Shown piece by piece: positions 1-7,286 of a DNA stretch of 21,592 bases. Where the stretch lies: the NCBI GenBank assembly GCA_028287225.1, contig JAQBPZ010000249.1, forward strand, positions 1-21,592, written 5' to 3'. The stretch comes from Gemmatimonadota bacterium (GTDB lineage: Bacteria; Gemmatimonadota; Gemmatimonadetes; Gemmatimonadales; Gemmatimonadaceae). The position numbers and the translations under genes are program-made. The stretch's first letter is position 1. Every line of letters begins with the position of its first letter. The notes beneath the pieces are model-generated. The model ran no database searches and had not been told where the DNA came from. It saw only the letters and a program-made list of their open reading frames with translations.

Positions 1-1618
1 CGGCGGCCTCGGCCTCTCGTACGCGAGCTACACCCGCGCAATGGCCATGGTCACGAGCAAGGATGGTTCGCTCACGGCGCTCCTCAGCGCACACCAGTCC
101 ATCGGCCTGCCGCAGCCCCTGAAGCTCTTCGGCACCGCCGAGCAGAAGGCGCGCTTCTTCCCTCGGCTCGCGAAGGGCGCCATCTCGGCCTTTGCCCTCA
201 CCGAGGTCGACGCCGGCTCCGACCCCGCCAACCTCCGCACCACGGCGACGCCGAGTGCCGACGGCACGTACTGGACGCTCAACGGCGAGAAGCTCTGGTG
301 CACCAACGGCACCCGCGCCGAGCTCCTCGTCGTGATGGCGCGGACGCCTGATGCGACGACCAACGGGAGGAGCGCCAAACGGATCACCGCCTTCATCGTG
401 GAGGCGAAGGACCCCGGCGTCGAGGTCGTGCATCGCTCGCGGTTCATGGGGCTCAAGGCCATCGAGAACGGCGTCATCCGCTTCACCAACGTGCGCGTCC
501 CGAGCGAAAACATCATCTGGGGCGAGGGGAAGGGGCTCAAGCTGGCGCTCATCACCCTCAACACCGGGCGGCTCACCCTGCCCGCGAGCTGCGCCGGGGG
601 CGGCAAGGCGATGCTCCAGGTGGCGCGCCACTGGGCGAAGGAGCGCGTGCAGTGGGGGCAGCCGATCGGCAAGCACGAAGCCATCGCGCAGAAGATCGCC
701 CTCATGGCGGCCAATACCTTCGCGATGGAGAGCATCGCCGAGCTCACCGTGGCACTCTCGGAGCGCGGGAAGTACGACATCCGCCTCGAGGCGGCGATCG
801 CCAAGATGTGGAACACCGAGACCGGCTGGCGCATCGTCGACGACACCCTCCAGATCCGCGGCGGCCGCGGCTACGAGACCGCCGACTCGCTCCGCGGACG
901 CGGCGAGGCACCGATTCCCGTGGAGCGCGCGATGCGCGACTTCCGCATCAACCTCATCTTCGAGGGCACGAGCGAGGTCATGCGCCTGTTCATCGCGCGC
1001 GAGGCGGTGGACCATCACTTCAGGACGGCGTTCGCCCTCGTCGACAAGGACTCCACGGGCCGAGAGAAGGTCGCGGCGCTCGGCCGCGTGGCGAAGTTCT
1101 ATCCCCGCTGGTACCTCGCGCGCTGGTTCGGCCGCGGCACGGTGCCCACGGCATACGCGGAGTTCGGCGCGCTCGGGAAGCACCTGCGCTGGGCGGAACG
1201 ACACACGCGCCACCTGGGCCGCATGCTGTTCCACGCGATGGCGCGCTTCGGCCAGAAGCTCGAGCGCCGGCAGATGGTCCTGTTCCGCGCGGTCGACATC
1301 GGCGCTGACCTCTTCGCGATGACCGCCGCGTGCGTGCGGGCGCGGATGCTCGCGTCGCAGGGCAACGTGGAAGCCACGGAGCTGGCCGACCTCTTCTGCC
1401 GCGAGGCGCGCCAGCGCATCCACACCAACTTCAAGCGGTTCTACGGCACGAACGACGCGGCCATCTACAAGGTGTCGCAGCGCGTGCTGAACGGCGACCA
1501 CGCATGGCTCGAGGAAGGAATCGTCGGCATGATGCACGAGCCCGCATCGCCGGCCGTGGCGGTACCCGTCGGTGTCCCCGCGCCGGTTCGCGTGCCTGCA
1601 ACCCTCGAGCACCGATAA
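1..1618 (+). CDS. Acyl-CoA dehydrogenase, 5' end outside the window
   Basis: Flavin-dependent alpha,beta-dehydrogenation of acyl-CoA, the first step of fatty-acid beta-oxidation. The reading frame is open from base 2, so the true start lies upstream; the first ATG in view is at 41, and residues below count from it. The middle domain carries FALTEVDAGSDPANL (51-65) and LNGEKLWCTNG (80-90). The C-terminal domain has ERVQWGQPIGKHEAI (201-215), QIRGGRGYE and FEGTSEVMRLFIARE (307-321). The Glu of FEGT (308) lies where the catalytic base of many acyl-CoA dehydrogenases sits. About 200 residues follow this motif, with many Arg and aromatic residues. Such a tail is longer than in short/medium-chain enzymes and recalls the VLCAD/ACAD9 type, so a long-chain substrate is likely but not proven. 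The gene converges on an OmpA lipoprotein gene; the hairpin at 1627-1689 lies between. Confidence 0.93.
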   Translation, partial: GGLGLSYASYTRAMAMVTSKDGSLTALLSAHQSIGLPQPLKLFGTAEQKARFFPRLAKGAISAFALTEVDAGSDPANLRTTATPSADGTYWTLNGEKLWCTNGTRAELLVVMARTPDATTNGRSAKRITAFIVEAKDPGVEVVHRSRFMGLKAIENGVIRFTNVRVPSENIIWGEGKGLKLALITLNTGRLTLPASCAGGGKAMLQVARHWAKERVQWGQPIGKHEAIAQKIALMAANTFAMESIAELTVALSERGKYDIRLEAAIAKMWNTETGWRIVDDTLQIRGGRGYETADSLRGRGEAPIPVERAMRDFRINLIFEGTSEVMRLFIAREAVDHHFRTAFALVDKDSTGREKVAALGRVAKFYPRWYLARWFGRGTVPTAYAEFGALGKHLRWAERHTRHLGRMLFHAMARFGQKLERRQMVLFRAVDIGADLFAMTAACVRARMLASQGNVEATELADLFCREARQRIHTNFKRFYGTNDAAIYKVSQRVLNGDHAWLEEGIVGMMHEPASPAVAVPVGVPAPVRVPATLEHR

Positions 1619-1626
1619 CCGCGTTC

Positions 1627-1689
1627 ACCACAAAGGACACGGAGGACACAGAGGGCAGTCCGCTCTGTGTCCTCCGTGTCCTCTGTGGT
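1627..1689. repeat. 27-bp-arm hairpin built of 9-base units
   Basis: The arms are 1627-1653 and 1663-1689, with a 9-base loop. They pair at 26 of 27 positions. Each arm is made of degenerate 9-base units of the type GGACACGGA. The hairpin lies between two convergent genes (stops at 1618 and 1709), so it could end transcription from both sides, although neither flank has a long T-run. A one-armed relative is present at 3133-3164, which points to a dispersed repeat family rather than a site made for this gene pair. Short ORFs across it are artefacts of the repeat. Confidence 0.85.
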
Positions 1690-1708
1690 ACAATGCTTCT
1701 CGTGGAGC

Positions 1709-2365
1709 CTACTGGCCGCTGATGCGCTGCGCCTCGGCGCGGGCGGCGGCGTTCGCGTAGATGGCGACTTCCACGCGGCGGTTCTTCGCGCGGCCTTCCT
1801 CGGTGTCGTTGGAGGCCACCGGCTCGGACTCGCCACGGCCGGCGGGACGCAGGCGCTCGCGTGCGACGCCCTGGCTCGCCAGGAAGTTCACGACGGCGGC
1901 CGCGCGACGCTCGGACAGCGACATGTTGTACTGGTCCGTGCCGTTCGCGTCCGTGTGGCCGACGATCAGCAGGTCCGTGTTCGGATGCGCCTGGAGGTTG
2001 TTGGCGAGCGCCGTCAGGTTCTGTCGCGCATTTCCGTTCAGCACGTCGGACTCGGTGGCGAACAGCAGGCCGGACGCGAACGTCACCTGCACGCCCTCGC
2101 CCACGCGCTCCACGATGGCGCCGGGCACCTGGTTCTGGATCTCCTTCGCCTGCTGGTCCATCTGGTGGCCGATCACCGCACCGGCCGCGCCGCCGACCGC
2201 CGCGCCGATGATGGCGCCCTTCGCGGTGCCGCCGATGACCCTGCCGGCAACCGCGCCGGCCGACGCTCCGATGATGGCGCCGTTTTCCTTCTTGCTCAGG
2301 GATGCGCAGGCGCCGGATGCGAGAAGCAGCGAGACGGCGAAGATGAGACGAGGGGAGCGAATCAT
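1709..2365 (-). CDS. OmpA-family outer-membrane lipoprotein with glycine zipper
   Basis: A 218-residue protein likely linking the outer membrane to peptidoglycan. Residues 1-20 form a lipoprotein signal with lipobox ASGAC, so Cys20 would be acylated. Residues 29-66 are a Gly/Ala-rich glycine-zipper segment (repeats of GAIIGA and GAAVGGAAGAVIG) that could insert in or pack against membrane. Residues about 92-205 are an OmpA C-terminal peptidoglycan-binding domain, with GHTDANGTDQYNMSLSERRA (136-155) and GRAKNRRVEV (191-200). This architecture resembles YiaD-type lipoproteins. The start is supported by AGGAGT seven bases upstream (2373-2378, minus). The gene appears to be monocistronic, and its 3' end abuts the hairpin at 1627-1689. 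Family assignment is secure; the precise role is inferred. Confidence 0.93.
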   Translation of the reverse strand: MIRSPRLIFAVSLLLASGACASLSKKENGAIIGASAGAVAGRVIGGTAKGAIIGAAVGGAAGAVIGHQMDQQAKEIQNQVPGAIVERVGEGVQVTFASGLLFATESDVLNGNARQNLTALANNLQAHPNTDLLIVGHTDANGTDQYNMSLSERRAAAVVNFLASQGVARERLRPAGRGESEPVASNDTEEGRAKNRRVEVAIYANAAARAEAQRISGQ

Positions 2366-2518
2366 GGACGGGACTCCTGTTGAACGTGAGAACCGGGCGC
2401 AACCATACGCGTCCCGGCGACTACAGGTTCTTCACAGGCAGGTGTGGTGCCATGTACGGGTTTCTGTGCGCTGGGTCACCGCGTCATGGCGAGCTGCACC
2501 ATTGCGTTGAGCGCTCGG

Positions 2519-2728
2519 CTACTTCTCCACGAACGCCGTGTAGCCCTCGTCCGCGATCGCCTCGGCGATCTCGTCGATCGTCATCGCGTCCGCGTTGTAC
2601 TTCACGTCCGCGGAGCCGATCTGCACGTTCTCCACCTCGATGCCCGGCGTGCCGCGCAGCCGCCGCTCCACGGCGCGCACGCAGTGCTCGCACGTCATGC
2701 CCTCGATCGTCAGGTGCACTGCATCCAT
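2519..2728 (-). CDS. Heavy-metal-associated (HMA) domain protein, CopZ-like
   Basis: A 69-residue protein that is one HMA ferredoxin-like domain. The metal site is GMTCEHC (10-16) with Cys13 and Cys16, as in Cu(I) chaperones and the N-terminal domains of P1B-type ATPases. The rest (ERRLRGTPGIEVENVQIGS and the IDEIAEAIADEGY helix) fits the family length of 65-70 residues. The ATG at 2728 is chosen because GGAG lies six bases upstream and the protein then begins directly with the first beta strand; longer in-frame versions add low-complexity sequence. No metal-pumping ATPase or copper regulator is in the window, so the partner is unknown. A second, divergent HMA protein is encoded at 6049-6279. 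Confidence 0.9.
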   Translation of the reverse strand: MDAVHLTIEGMTCEHCVRAVERRLRGTPGIEVENVQIGSADVKYNADAMTIDEIAEAIADEGYTAFVEK

Positions 2729-3018
2729 CGGTTGCTCCGTGTGCGGGGATGTTGCCATCGGCCATGTCGTACAGGTGCACGACCTGCGCCGTCGATTTCG
2801 GCTCGCGTGGCTGGCAATCACTGCCCAGGGTTGGTCCTGCAACGGCGGATTCCATCGGCGTGGCGCATCGGCCCTCGGCGAGCGGGGCTGGAAGATCAAC
2901 AGCGAGGGACTGCTCACGCATCCAACGGATCCGTCGCCCGACGAGTGGCCCTCCAAATGGCCCGCCACGCCCTCGTGCGGCGAGCGGGCACCGCTCCTTT
3001 ACTCGCGACCATGGTACG

Positions 3019-3058
3019 AAAGCCGGCCTTCGCAACTAAAAGCCGGCCTTCGCAACTA
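3019..3058. repeat. 20-bp perfect tandem duplication
   Basis: Two head-to-tail copies of a 20-base unit (3019-3038 and 3039-3058), core AGCCGGCCTTCGCAACTA. It lies inside the left arm of the long inverted repeat. The right arm has only one corresponding copy (around 3264-3283, reverse orientation), so this looks like a recent local duplication. Confidence 0.9.
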
Positions 3059-3132
3059 ATTGGAGGGTGCGGGGCTGCGATCTCCGCCCCGCACGCAGTG
3101 TCGGGGCGGTGAAAGCGCTTCAACAGCATTTG

Positions 3133-3164
3133 ACCGCGGAGGGCGCGGAGGACGCGGAGGACAG
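3133..3164 (+). repeat. Single-arm copy of the 9-base-unit repeat
   Basis: This stretch, in the spacer of the long inverted repeat, is made of 9-base units such as GGCGCGGAG and GACGCGGAG. It aligns unit for unit with the left arm of the hairpin at 1627-1653, but with A changed to G at several places. No complementary arm follows. It is best read as a half copy of the same dispersed family. Confidence 0.65.
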
Positions 3165-3532
3165 CCGACTCCATCGACATCCCTTTCCGCACCGGACATC
3201 GCTGGAAAGCCGGCCACCGCGAGTGTGGGGGGTGCGGGGCCGAGATATCCGCCCCGCACCCTCCATCAGTTGCGGTGGCCGGCTCTCGTACCATCTCGAC
3301 GAGTAAAGGAGCGGAGCCCGCTCGTCGCACGAGGGCATGGCGGGCCATTTCGTCAGGCTGCGTACCCTCGCATCAATCCGATTGGATGCGTGAGCAGTCC
3401 CAGTCGGTTGACCTTCAGCCCCGCTCGCCGAGAGCCGATGCGCCACGCCGACGGAATCCGCCGTTGCACGCCCAACGCTGAACGATCCTCGCCAGCCACA
3501 CGAAACGGAAACGTCCGAGAGCGCGCGTCGAG

Positions 3533-4474
3533 CTACGCCACCGGCGGAGGAACGACTTCCCGGTGCCCGAGCTGGAGCAGGACTACCGCCGCGGCGATGA
3601 GCATCCCGCCAGCCATCGTGCGCACACCGAGCCGCTGCCCCAGCACCACGCTGCCGAGGAGTGCCGCCCAGAACGGTTCCACGGTGCTCACGATGGCCGT
3701 GCGCACCGGGCCGACTGTCGCGAGCCCGCGCAGGAAGGCCAGGAACGCCAGCACCGTGCAGACGACCGCCAGCACCGCGACCGCCACCCATCCACTCGGC
3801 GCGAAGTGCAGCGCGAGCCCGCCCGTCGCCATCGCCATCACGGTCAGGATGATCGCCGCGCCGAGCGACGCGTACGACGCGGTGACCGCCGGCGCGAGGC
3901 CGCGGCCGAGATGGTCGATGGTCGGGATGTAGACGGCGTAGATCAGCGCCGAGGCCAGCGCGAGCATCACGCCCGTTGGGTGGAGGCCGCCCGCGCCCGG
4001 CATGCCGATCATCAGCGCGAGGCCGGCGAGCGAGAGCAGCAGTGCCCCCGCGCGGCGGACGGTGAGTGGCTCCGTGCCACGCACCGCCGAGATGACCGCC
4101 ACCCACGCCGGATACGAGTAGAACAGGAAGGTCAGCGTGGCCGCCGGGATGTACGCGAGCGCCGACAGGCTCACGATCGCGACGGCCGCCTGTCCGCCCC
4201 CGCCGAGCACCAGCAGCTTGCCCATGCGCTGCCAGCTCTGCCGCACCACCGAGGGTCCCCCGCTCACGATCACCAGCAGCACGGAGGCCACCAGGTAGCG
4301 CCATGCCAGCAGGTCGGTGAGCCGCGCGCCCCGTGCGGTGGCCAGCGTGATGATCACGGGGATGGACCCGAAGCAGCACGCGCTGAACAGGATCATCGCC
4401 GTCGCGCGGCCGAGGTGCGTCTGCGGCGTGGGCGCGTCGGCCACGAGGTCCGGGGAGAGGGAAGGCGCCGTCAT
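3533..4474 (-). CDS. EamA/DMT-family transporter
   Basis: A 313-residue inner-membrane protein of the drug/metabolite transporter superfamily, probably exporting small metabolites or amino acids; the substrate cannot be read from the sequence. It shows about ten hydrophobic segments in two EamA repeats (about 22-157 and 168-303). The first begins ATAMILFSACCFGSIPVIIT and the second ends AGGMLIAAAVVLLQLG. LSALAYIPAATLTFLFYSYPAW and IVSTVEPFWAALLGSVVLGQ are the typical fourth/fifth-helix and ninth-helix motifs. The ATG at 4474 overlaps the TGA of the upstream mgtE gene (ATGA), so translation is probably coupled. The frame is open much further upstream, but that part only shadows mgtE. It is the last gene of the minus-strand operon; no clear T-rich terminator follows. 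Confidence 0.9.
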   Translation of the reverse strand: MTAPSLSPDLVADAPTPQTHLGRATAMILFSACCFGSIPVIITLATARGARLTDLLAWRYLVASVLLVIVSGGPSVVRQSWQRMGKLLVLGGGGQAAVAIVSLSALAYIPAATLTFLFYSYPAWVAVISAVRGTEPLTVRRAGALLLSLAGLALMIGMPGAGGLHPTGVMLALASALIYAVYIPTIDHLGRGLAPAVTASYASLGAAIILTVMAMATGGLALHFAPSGWVAVAVLAVVCTVLAFLAFLRGLATVGPVRTAIVSTVEPFWAALLGSVVLGQRLGVRTMAGGMLIAAAVVLLQLGHREVVPPPVA

Positions 4475-5955
4475 CGCAGCAGCAGGTGCAGCGCGACGTT
4501 GAAGTAGATGATCAGCCCGGCCACGTCCACGAAGGTGGCGATGAACGGCGCGGAGGCGCTCGCCGGATCGAAGCCGAGGCGACGCATGGCGAACGGCATG
4601 AGCGCGCCGGCCACGGTGCCGAAGGTGACGACGCCGATGAGCGAGAGCGCCACGGTGAGCGCCACGAGGTGCGGGTTCACCACGCCGCAGCGCGCGAGCT
4701 GCTCCGCCCCGGTCGACACGCAGCTGTAGTCGTGGCCGACGCTCATGCCGAGCACCGACCACCCGTTGTGCGCCATCGCCTGCCACAGCTCGATGCGCCC
4801 GAAGCCGATGACCGCCAGCAGCACGCCGAGCACCAGCCCGGTCATCACCTCGCGTCCGGCCACGCGCCACCAGTCGCGCAGCGAGATCTCGCGGAGCGCC
4901 AGCGCCCGGATGATCAGCGACGTTCCCTGCGACCCGGAGTTGCCCCCCGAGCTCACGATCAGCGGGAGGAAGATGGCCAGCACGGTCGCCCGATCGATTT
5001 CCTTCTGGTAGATGCCGAGCGCGGTGGCGGTGAACATTTCCCCGATGAACAGGGCGCTCAGCCACACGGCGCGCTTCCGGATCATGGCCCAGAAGCCGAT
5101 GGTGTTGTACGGCTCGTCCAGCGCCTCCATGCCGCCCAGCTTCTGCACGTCCTCGGTCTGCTCTTCCTGGATCGCGTCGATCACGTCGTCCACCGTGATC
5201 GCGCCGATGACGTGCCCCGACTCGCTCACCACCGGCACCACGACGAGGTCGTAGTTGGAGATGAGCCGCGCGACCTCCTCCCGGTCCGCGTACGGCGACA
5301 CGCTCTGCACTTCCGTCCACGCGATGTCGGCCAGCAGGCTCCCCTCCGGGGCGGCGAGCAGCTCGCGCAGCGAGAGGACCCCTTCGAGGCGGCCCTCCGC
5401 GTCCGTGGTGTAGATGGCGTGCATCGCCTCGCGCTTGTCGCTGCGGGCGATCACCCGCACCTGCACGAGCGCATCCTCCACGGTGGTCGTCGAGCGCACC
5501 TTCACCACCTCGGTGGTCATGATGCCGCCGGCGCTGTCCGGGTCGTAGCGCCGGAGCTGCTGCGTCTCGCGCCGTGTCTCGGCGGGCATCTCGTCGACGA
5601 TCTCGTCGGCGCGCTCCTCGTCCAGCTCCTCCAGGACGTCGGCCCGCTCGTCCGGGTTCATCGCGCTCACGAGCGCCGCGGCCTGCTCGGGGCTCATCGC
5701 CTCGAGCACCTCCACGCGGAGGTCCTCGTCCAGGTACTCCAGCACCGAGGCGGCCCGGTCGGTGGGCAGCGCCGCGAGGAACTGCGGGATCAGCCCGACC
5801 GGAATGGCCTCGGCGACGTCGGCGAGGTCGGCCGGATGCAGCTCCTCGGTGTCCGCCGCGATCAGCTCCGGCGACTCCTGGAGCAGGACCATGATGTCCG
5901 GAGCGAGCAGGGCGCCCACGGGACGCTCCTCCGGGTTGTGCTGGGATGGCGTCAT
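4471..5955 (-). CDS. mgtE: Magnesium transporter MgtE
   Basis: A 494-residue inner-membrane Mg2+ channel/transporter. The order of domains is an acidic, superhelical MgtE N domain (about 30-135), two CBS domains (about 140-200 and 210-265), then a transmembrane pore domain (about 290-494). Diagnostic stretches are YDPDSAGGIMTTE (137-149), PLIVSSGGNSGSQ (331-343) and DPASASAPFIATFVDVAG (463-480), the last matching the conserved pore region. The N domain and CBS pair normally sense cytosolic Mg2+ and gate the pore. The start at 5955 has GAGGA six bases upstream. Between two pore helices there is an unusual hydrophilic insert (about 403-428) with two cysteines (412 and 423), not typical of the family. 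The gene is 93 bases downstream of an HMA gene and overlaps the EamA gene. Confidence 0.96.
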   Translation of the reverse strand: MTPSQHNPEERPVGALLAPDIMVLLQESPELIAADTEELHPADLADVAEAIPVGLIPQFLAALPTDRAASVLEYLDEDLRVEVLEAMSPEQAAALVSAMNPDERADVLEELDEERADEIVDEMPAETRRETQQLRRYDPDSAGGIMTTEVVKVRSTTTVEDALVQVRVIARSDKREAMHAIYTTDAEGRLEGVLSLRELLAAPEGSLLADIAWTEVQSVSPYADREEVARLISNYDLVVVPVVSESGHVIGAITVDDVIDAIQEEQTEDVQKLGGMEALDEPYNTIGFWAMIRKRAVWLSALFIGEMFTATALGIYQKEIDRATVLAIFLPLIVSSGGNSGSQGTSLIIRALALREISLRDWWRVAGREVMTGLVLGVLLAVIGFGRIELWQAMAHNGWSVLGMSVGHDYSCVSTGAEQLARCGVVNPHLVALTVALSLIGVVTFGTVAGALMPFAMRRLGFDPASASAPFIATFVDVAGLIIYFNVALHLLLR

Positions 5956-6048
5956 GGGGCGTCCTCGGCGACGGCGACAGGGGGGAGCCCGTCAAAGTAG
6001 GGCGCGGGTGCGGGCGGGGACAAGCGCACCGCCCGAACTTCCCGCGGC

Positions 6049-6279
6049 CTACAGGATCGGCAGGCGGCGCCGTTCCTCGTCGGCCAGGCTGACCTCGTAC
6101 CCGCTCACCGCGATGGCCTCCCGCAACGCCGCCACGGTGGCCTGCCCGTCGTGCTCGATGACCGCCGCGCCGATCGTCACCTCGGCCGACCGGATCCCCG
6201 GGACGGGGGTGAGCGCGGTGAACACCGCCTGTACGCAGCGCTGGCACGACATGCCGGTGATCCGGAGGCGGGTGAGCAT
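6049..6279 (-). CDS. Heavy-metal-associated (HMA) domain protein
   Basis: A 76-residue single HMA domain with the metal-binding loop GMSCQRC (9-15; Cys12 and Cys15). It probably binds a soft metal such as Cu(I) in the cytosol. It is a little longer than a plain chaperone, with an Arg-rich C-terminus (EERRRLPIL). It is the first gene of a minus-strand run followed by mgtE and an EamA transporter. The start codon is 2 bases from the left arm of the inverted repeat 6282-6390. GAGGA directly abuts the ATG, too close for a normal ribosome-binding site, so a leaderless or very short-leader transcript is possible. It is distinct from the HMA protein at 2519-2728. Confidence 0.88.
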   Translation of the reverse strand: MLTRLRITGMSCQRCVQAVFTALTPVPGIRSAEVTIGAAVIEHDGQATVAALREAIAVSGYEVSLADEERRRLPIL

Positions 6280-6283
6280 TCCT

Positions 6284-6291
6284 CAAAGCTA
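6284..6291 (-). promoter_or_regulatory. Possible promoter element TAGCTTTG (minus)
   Basis: On the minus strand this reads TAGCTTTG, matching the TAnnTTTG -7 element known from Bacteroidetes promoters, 4 bases before the ATG at 6279. No matching upstream TTG element was found at the expected distance. Since this lies in a repeat arm, the match could be fortuitous. If real, the HMA gene would be transcribed with almost no leader. Confidence 0.22.
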
Positions 6292-6380
6292 AAAGGCGTT
6301 CGCGGTGAGCGGTTCAGTTGGCCGTAGGAGCATCCCGAGGTTCGGCCGCTCACCGCTCACCGCAAACCGCAAACGCCTTT

Positions 6381-6388
6381 TAGCTTTG
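6381..6388 (+). promoter_or_regulatory. Possible promoter element TAGCTTTG (plus)
   Basis: Mirror image of the minus-strand site at 6284-6291, 4 bases before the ATG at 6393. The same reservation applies: it matches TAnnTTTG, but no clear -33 partner is visible and it is part of the repeat arm. Confidence 0.22.
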
Positions 6389-6392
6389 AGCC

Positions 6393-7286
6393 ATGCCCAA
6401 CATCGCCTATCTCGGACTCGGCGCCATCGGACGTCCGATGGCCGCCCGCCTCGCCCACGCCGAGGGCGTGCAGCTCGCCGTGTGGAACCGCACCGCGTCC
6501 ACCGCGTCGGCCTTTGCCGCCGAGCACGGCGCCCGGCACGCCGCCACGCCTGCCGAGGCCGCGCGCGGCGCGGACGTCGTGATCACCTGCCTGCCCGTGT
6601 CGGCCGACGTCGCCGCCCTGCTGGACGGGCCGGACGGCCTGCTGGCCGGGATGACGCGCGGCGGGCTGCTCATGGACTGCACCTCCGGCGACCCCGCGAC
6701 CTCTCGACGCATCGCGGCGCGGCTCGCGGAGCAGGGCATCGGATTCATCGATGCGCCGGTCAGCGGCGGCACCTCGGGCGCGGAGAACGGCACGCTCACG
6801 GTGATGATCGGGGGCGACGCCGAGCTCTTCGAGCGCGTGCAGCCCGTCCTCGTGCACTGTGCGCGGAAGGTGGTGCACTGCGGGCCCGTCGGCGCCGGCG
6901 ATGCGGTCAAGGCGATGAACAATGCGCTGCTCGCCATCAACGTCTGGAGCACCGGCGAGGCACTCGTCGCGCTGTCCAAGCTGGGGGTGCGCGCGGAGAC
7001 CGCGCTCGACGTCATCAATGCATCGAGCGGCCGGTCCAACGCCTCCATGAACCTGTTCCCCGAGCGGGTGCTGACGCGCGCCTTCCCGCGCACCTTCCGG
7101 CTCGCGCTGCTCGACAAGGACGTGAAGATCGCCGCGCAGATCAGCGACGAGCTCCAGGTGGATGCGCCGCTGATCCATCTCGCGTCGCAGCTCTTCGGGG
7201 CCGCGCACGAGTCGCTGGGCGAGGAGGCGGATCACGTGGAGGCGGTGCGGGTGATCGAGCGAAGCGCCGCACAGGAGATCGTATGA
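6393..7286 (+). CDS. NAD(P)-dependent beta-hydroxyacid dehydrogenase (3-HIBADH family)
   Basis: A 297-residue cytosolic oxidoreductase of the 3-hydroxyisobutyrate/tartronate-semialdehyde reductase family. The Rossmann motif is GLGAIGRPMAARL (8-20). The substrate-binding motif DAPVSGG is at 120-126. The catalytic segment GAGDAVKAMNN (167-177) places the expected Lys at 173 and Asn at 177. DKDVKIAAQISDE near residue 237 is the usual C-terminal helical signature. Length fits the family (about 290-300). The substrate cannot be assigned. The gene has no good Shine-Dalgarno sequence; its leader is the arm of the inverted repeat at 6282-6390. Its TGA overlaps the ATG of the next gene (ATGA), so the two are very likely co-transcribed and coupled. 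Confidence 0.93.
   Translation: MPNIAYLGLGAIGRPMAARLAHAEGVQLAVWNRTASTASAFAAEHGARHAATPAEAARGADVVITCLPVSADVAALLDGPDGLLAGMTRGGLLMDCTSGDPATSRRIAARLAEQGIGFIDAPVSGGTSGAENGTLTVMIGGDAELFERVQPVLVHCARKVVHCGPVGAGDAVKAMNNALLAINVWSTGEALVALSKLGVRAETALDVINASSGRSNASMNLFPERVLTRAFPRTFRLALLDKDVKIAAQISDELQVDAPLIHLASQLFGAAHESLGEEADHVEAVRVIERSAAQEIV

Larger units (their letters stand above)
2838..3468. repeat. Long imperfect inverted repeat filling a gene-free gap
   Basis: The region from 2729 to 3532 has no credible gene. Most of it is two related arms, about 2838-3094 and 3232-3468, in inverted orientation around a spacer of about 137 bases. Blocks matching the reverse complement of the other arm include TGCAACGGCGGATTCC, GGGACTGCTCACGCATCCAA and CCGCTCCTTTACTCG, separated by small indels and substitutions. 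Each arm ends inward in its own small hairpin: GTGCGGGGC (3067-3075) with GCCCCGCAC (3086-3094), and the same pair at 3232-3240 and 3251-3259. The divergence between arms suggests an old or decayed element. I see no transposase and no clear target-site duplication. Short ORFs here translate the repeat and show no protein-family signature. Confidence 0.8.
6282..6390. repeat. Inverted repeat spanning a divergent gene pair
   Basis: Perfect 19-base arms lie at 6282-6300 and 6372-6390. Inside them is a second perfect 11-base pair, GCGGTGAGCGG (6302-6312) with CCGCTCACCGC (6346-6356). The arms end 2 bases before the start codons of the divergent genes at 6279 (minus) and 6393 (plus), so both genes have the same 5' leader. 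The right side reads as 7-base units: CGCTCAC twice, CGCAAAC twice, then GCCTTTT and AGCTTTG. This period of 7 recalls the heptamer arrays at 8570-8939. Confidence 0.9.

Noticed and set aside
2838..3468. Insertion sequence with terminal inverted repeats
   Set aside because: The arms are far longer and more diverged than IS ends, no transposase frame lies between them, and no flanking target duplication is visible.
3120..4379. 419-residue minus-strand frame across the gap and the EamA gene
   Set aside because: Antisense-like, Arg/Gly-rich, and it runs through repeat sequence. The EamA frame is the real one.
4486..6000. 504-residue plus-strand frame opposite mgtE
   Set aside because: His/Arg/Asp-rich antisense translation; mgtE on the minus strand is unambiguous.
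4475..6286. Long minus-strand opening upstream of and in frame with the EamA transporter
   Set aside because: It is the out-of-frame reading of mgtE. The transporter starts at the ATGA overlap at 4474.
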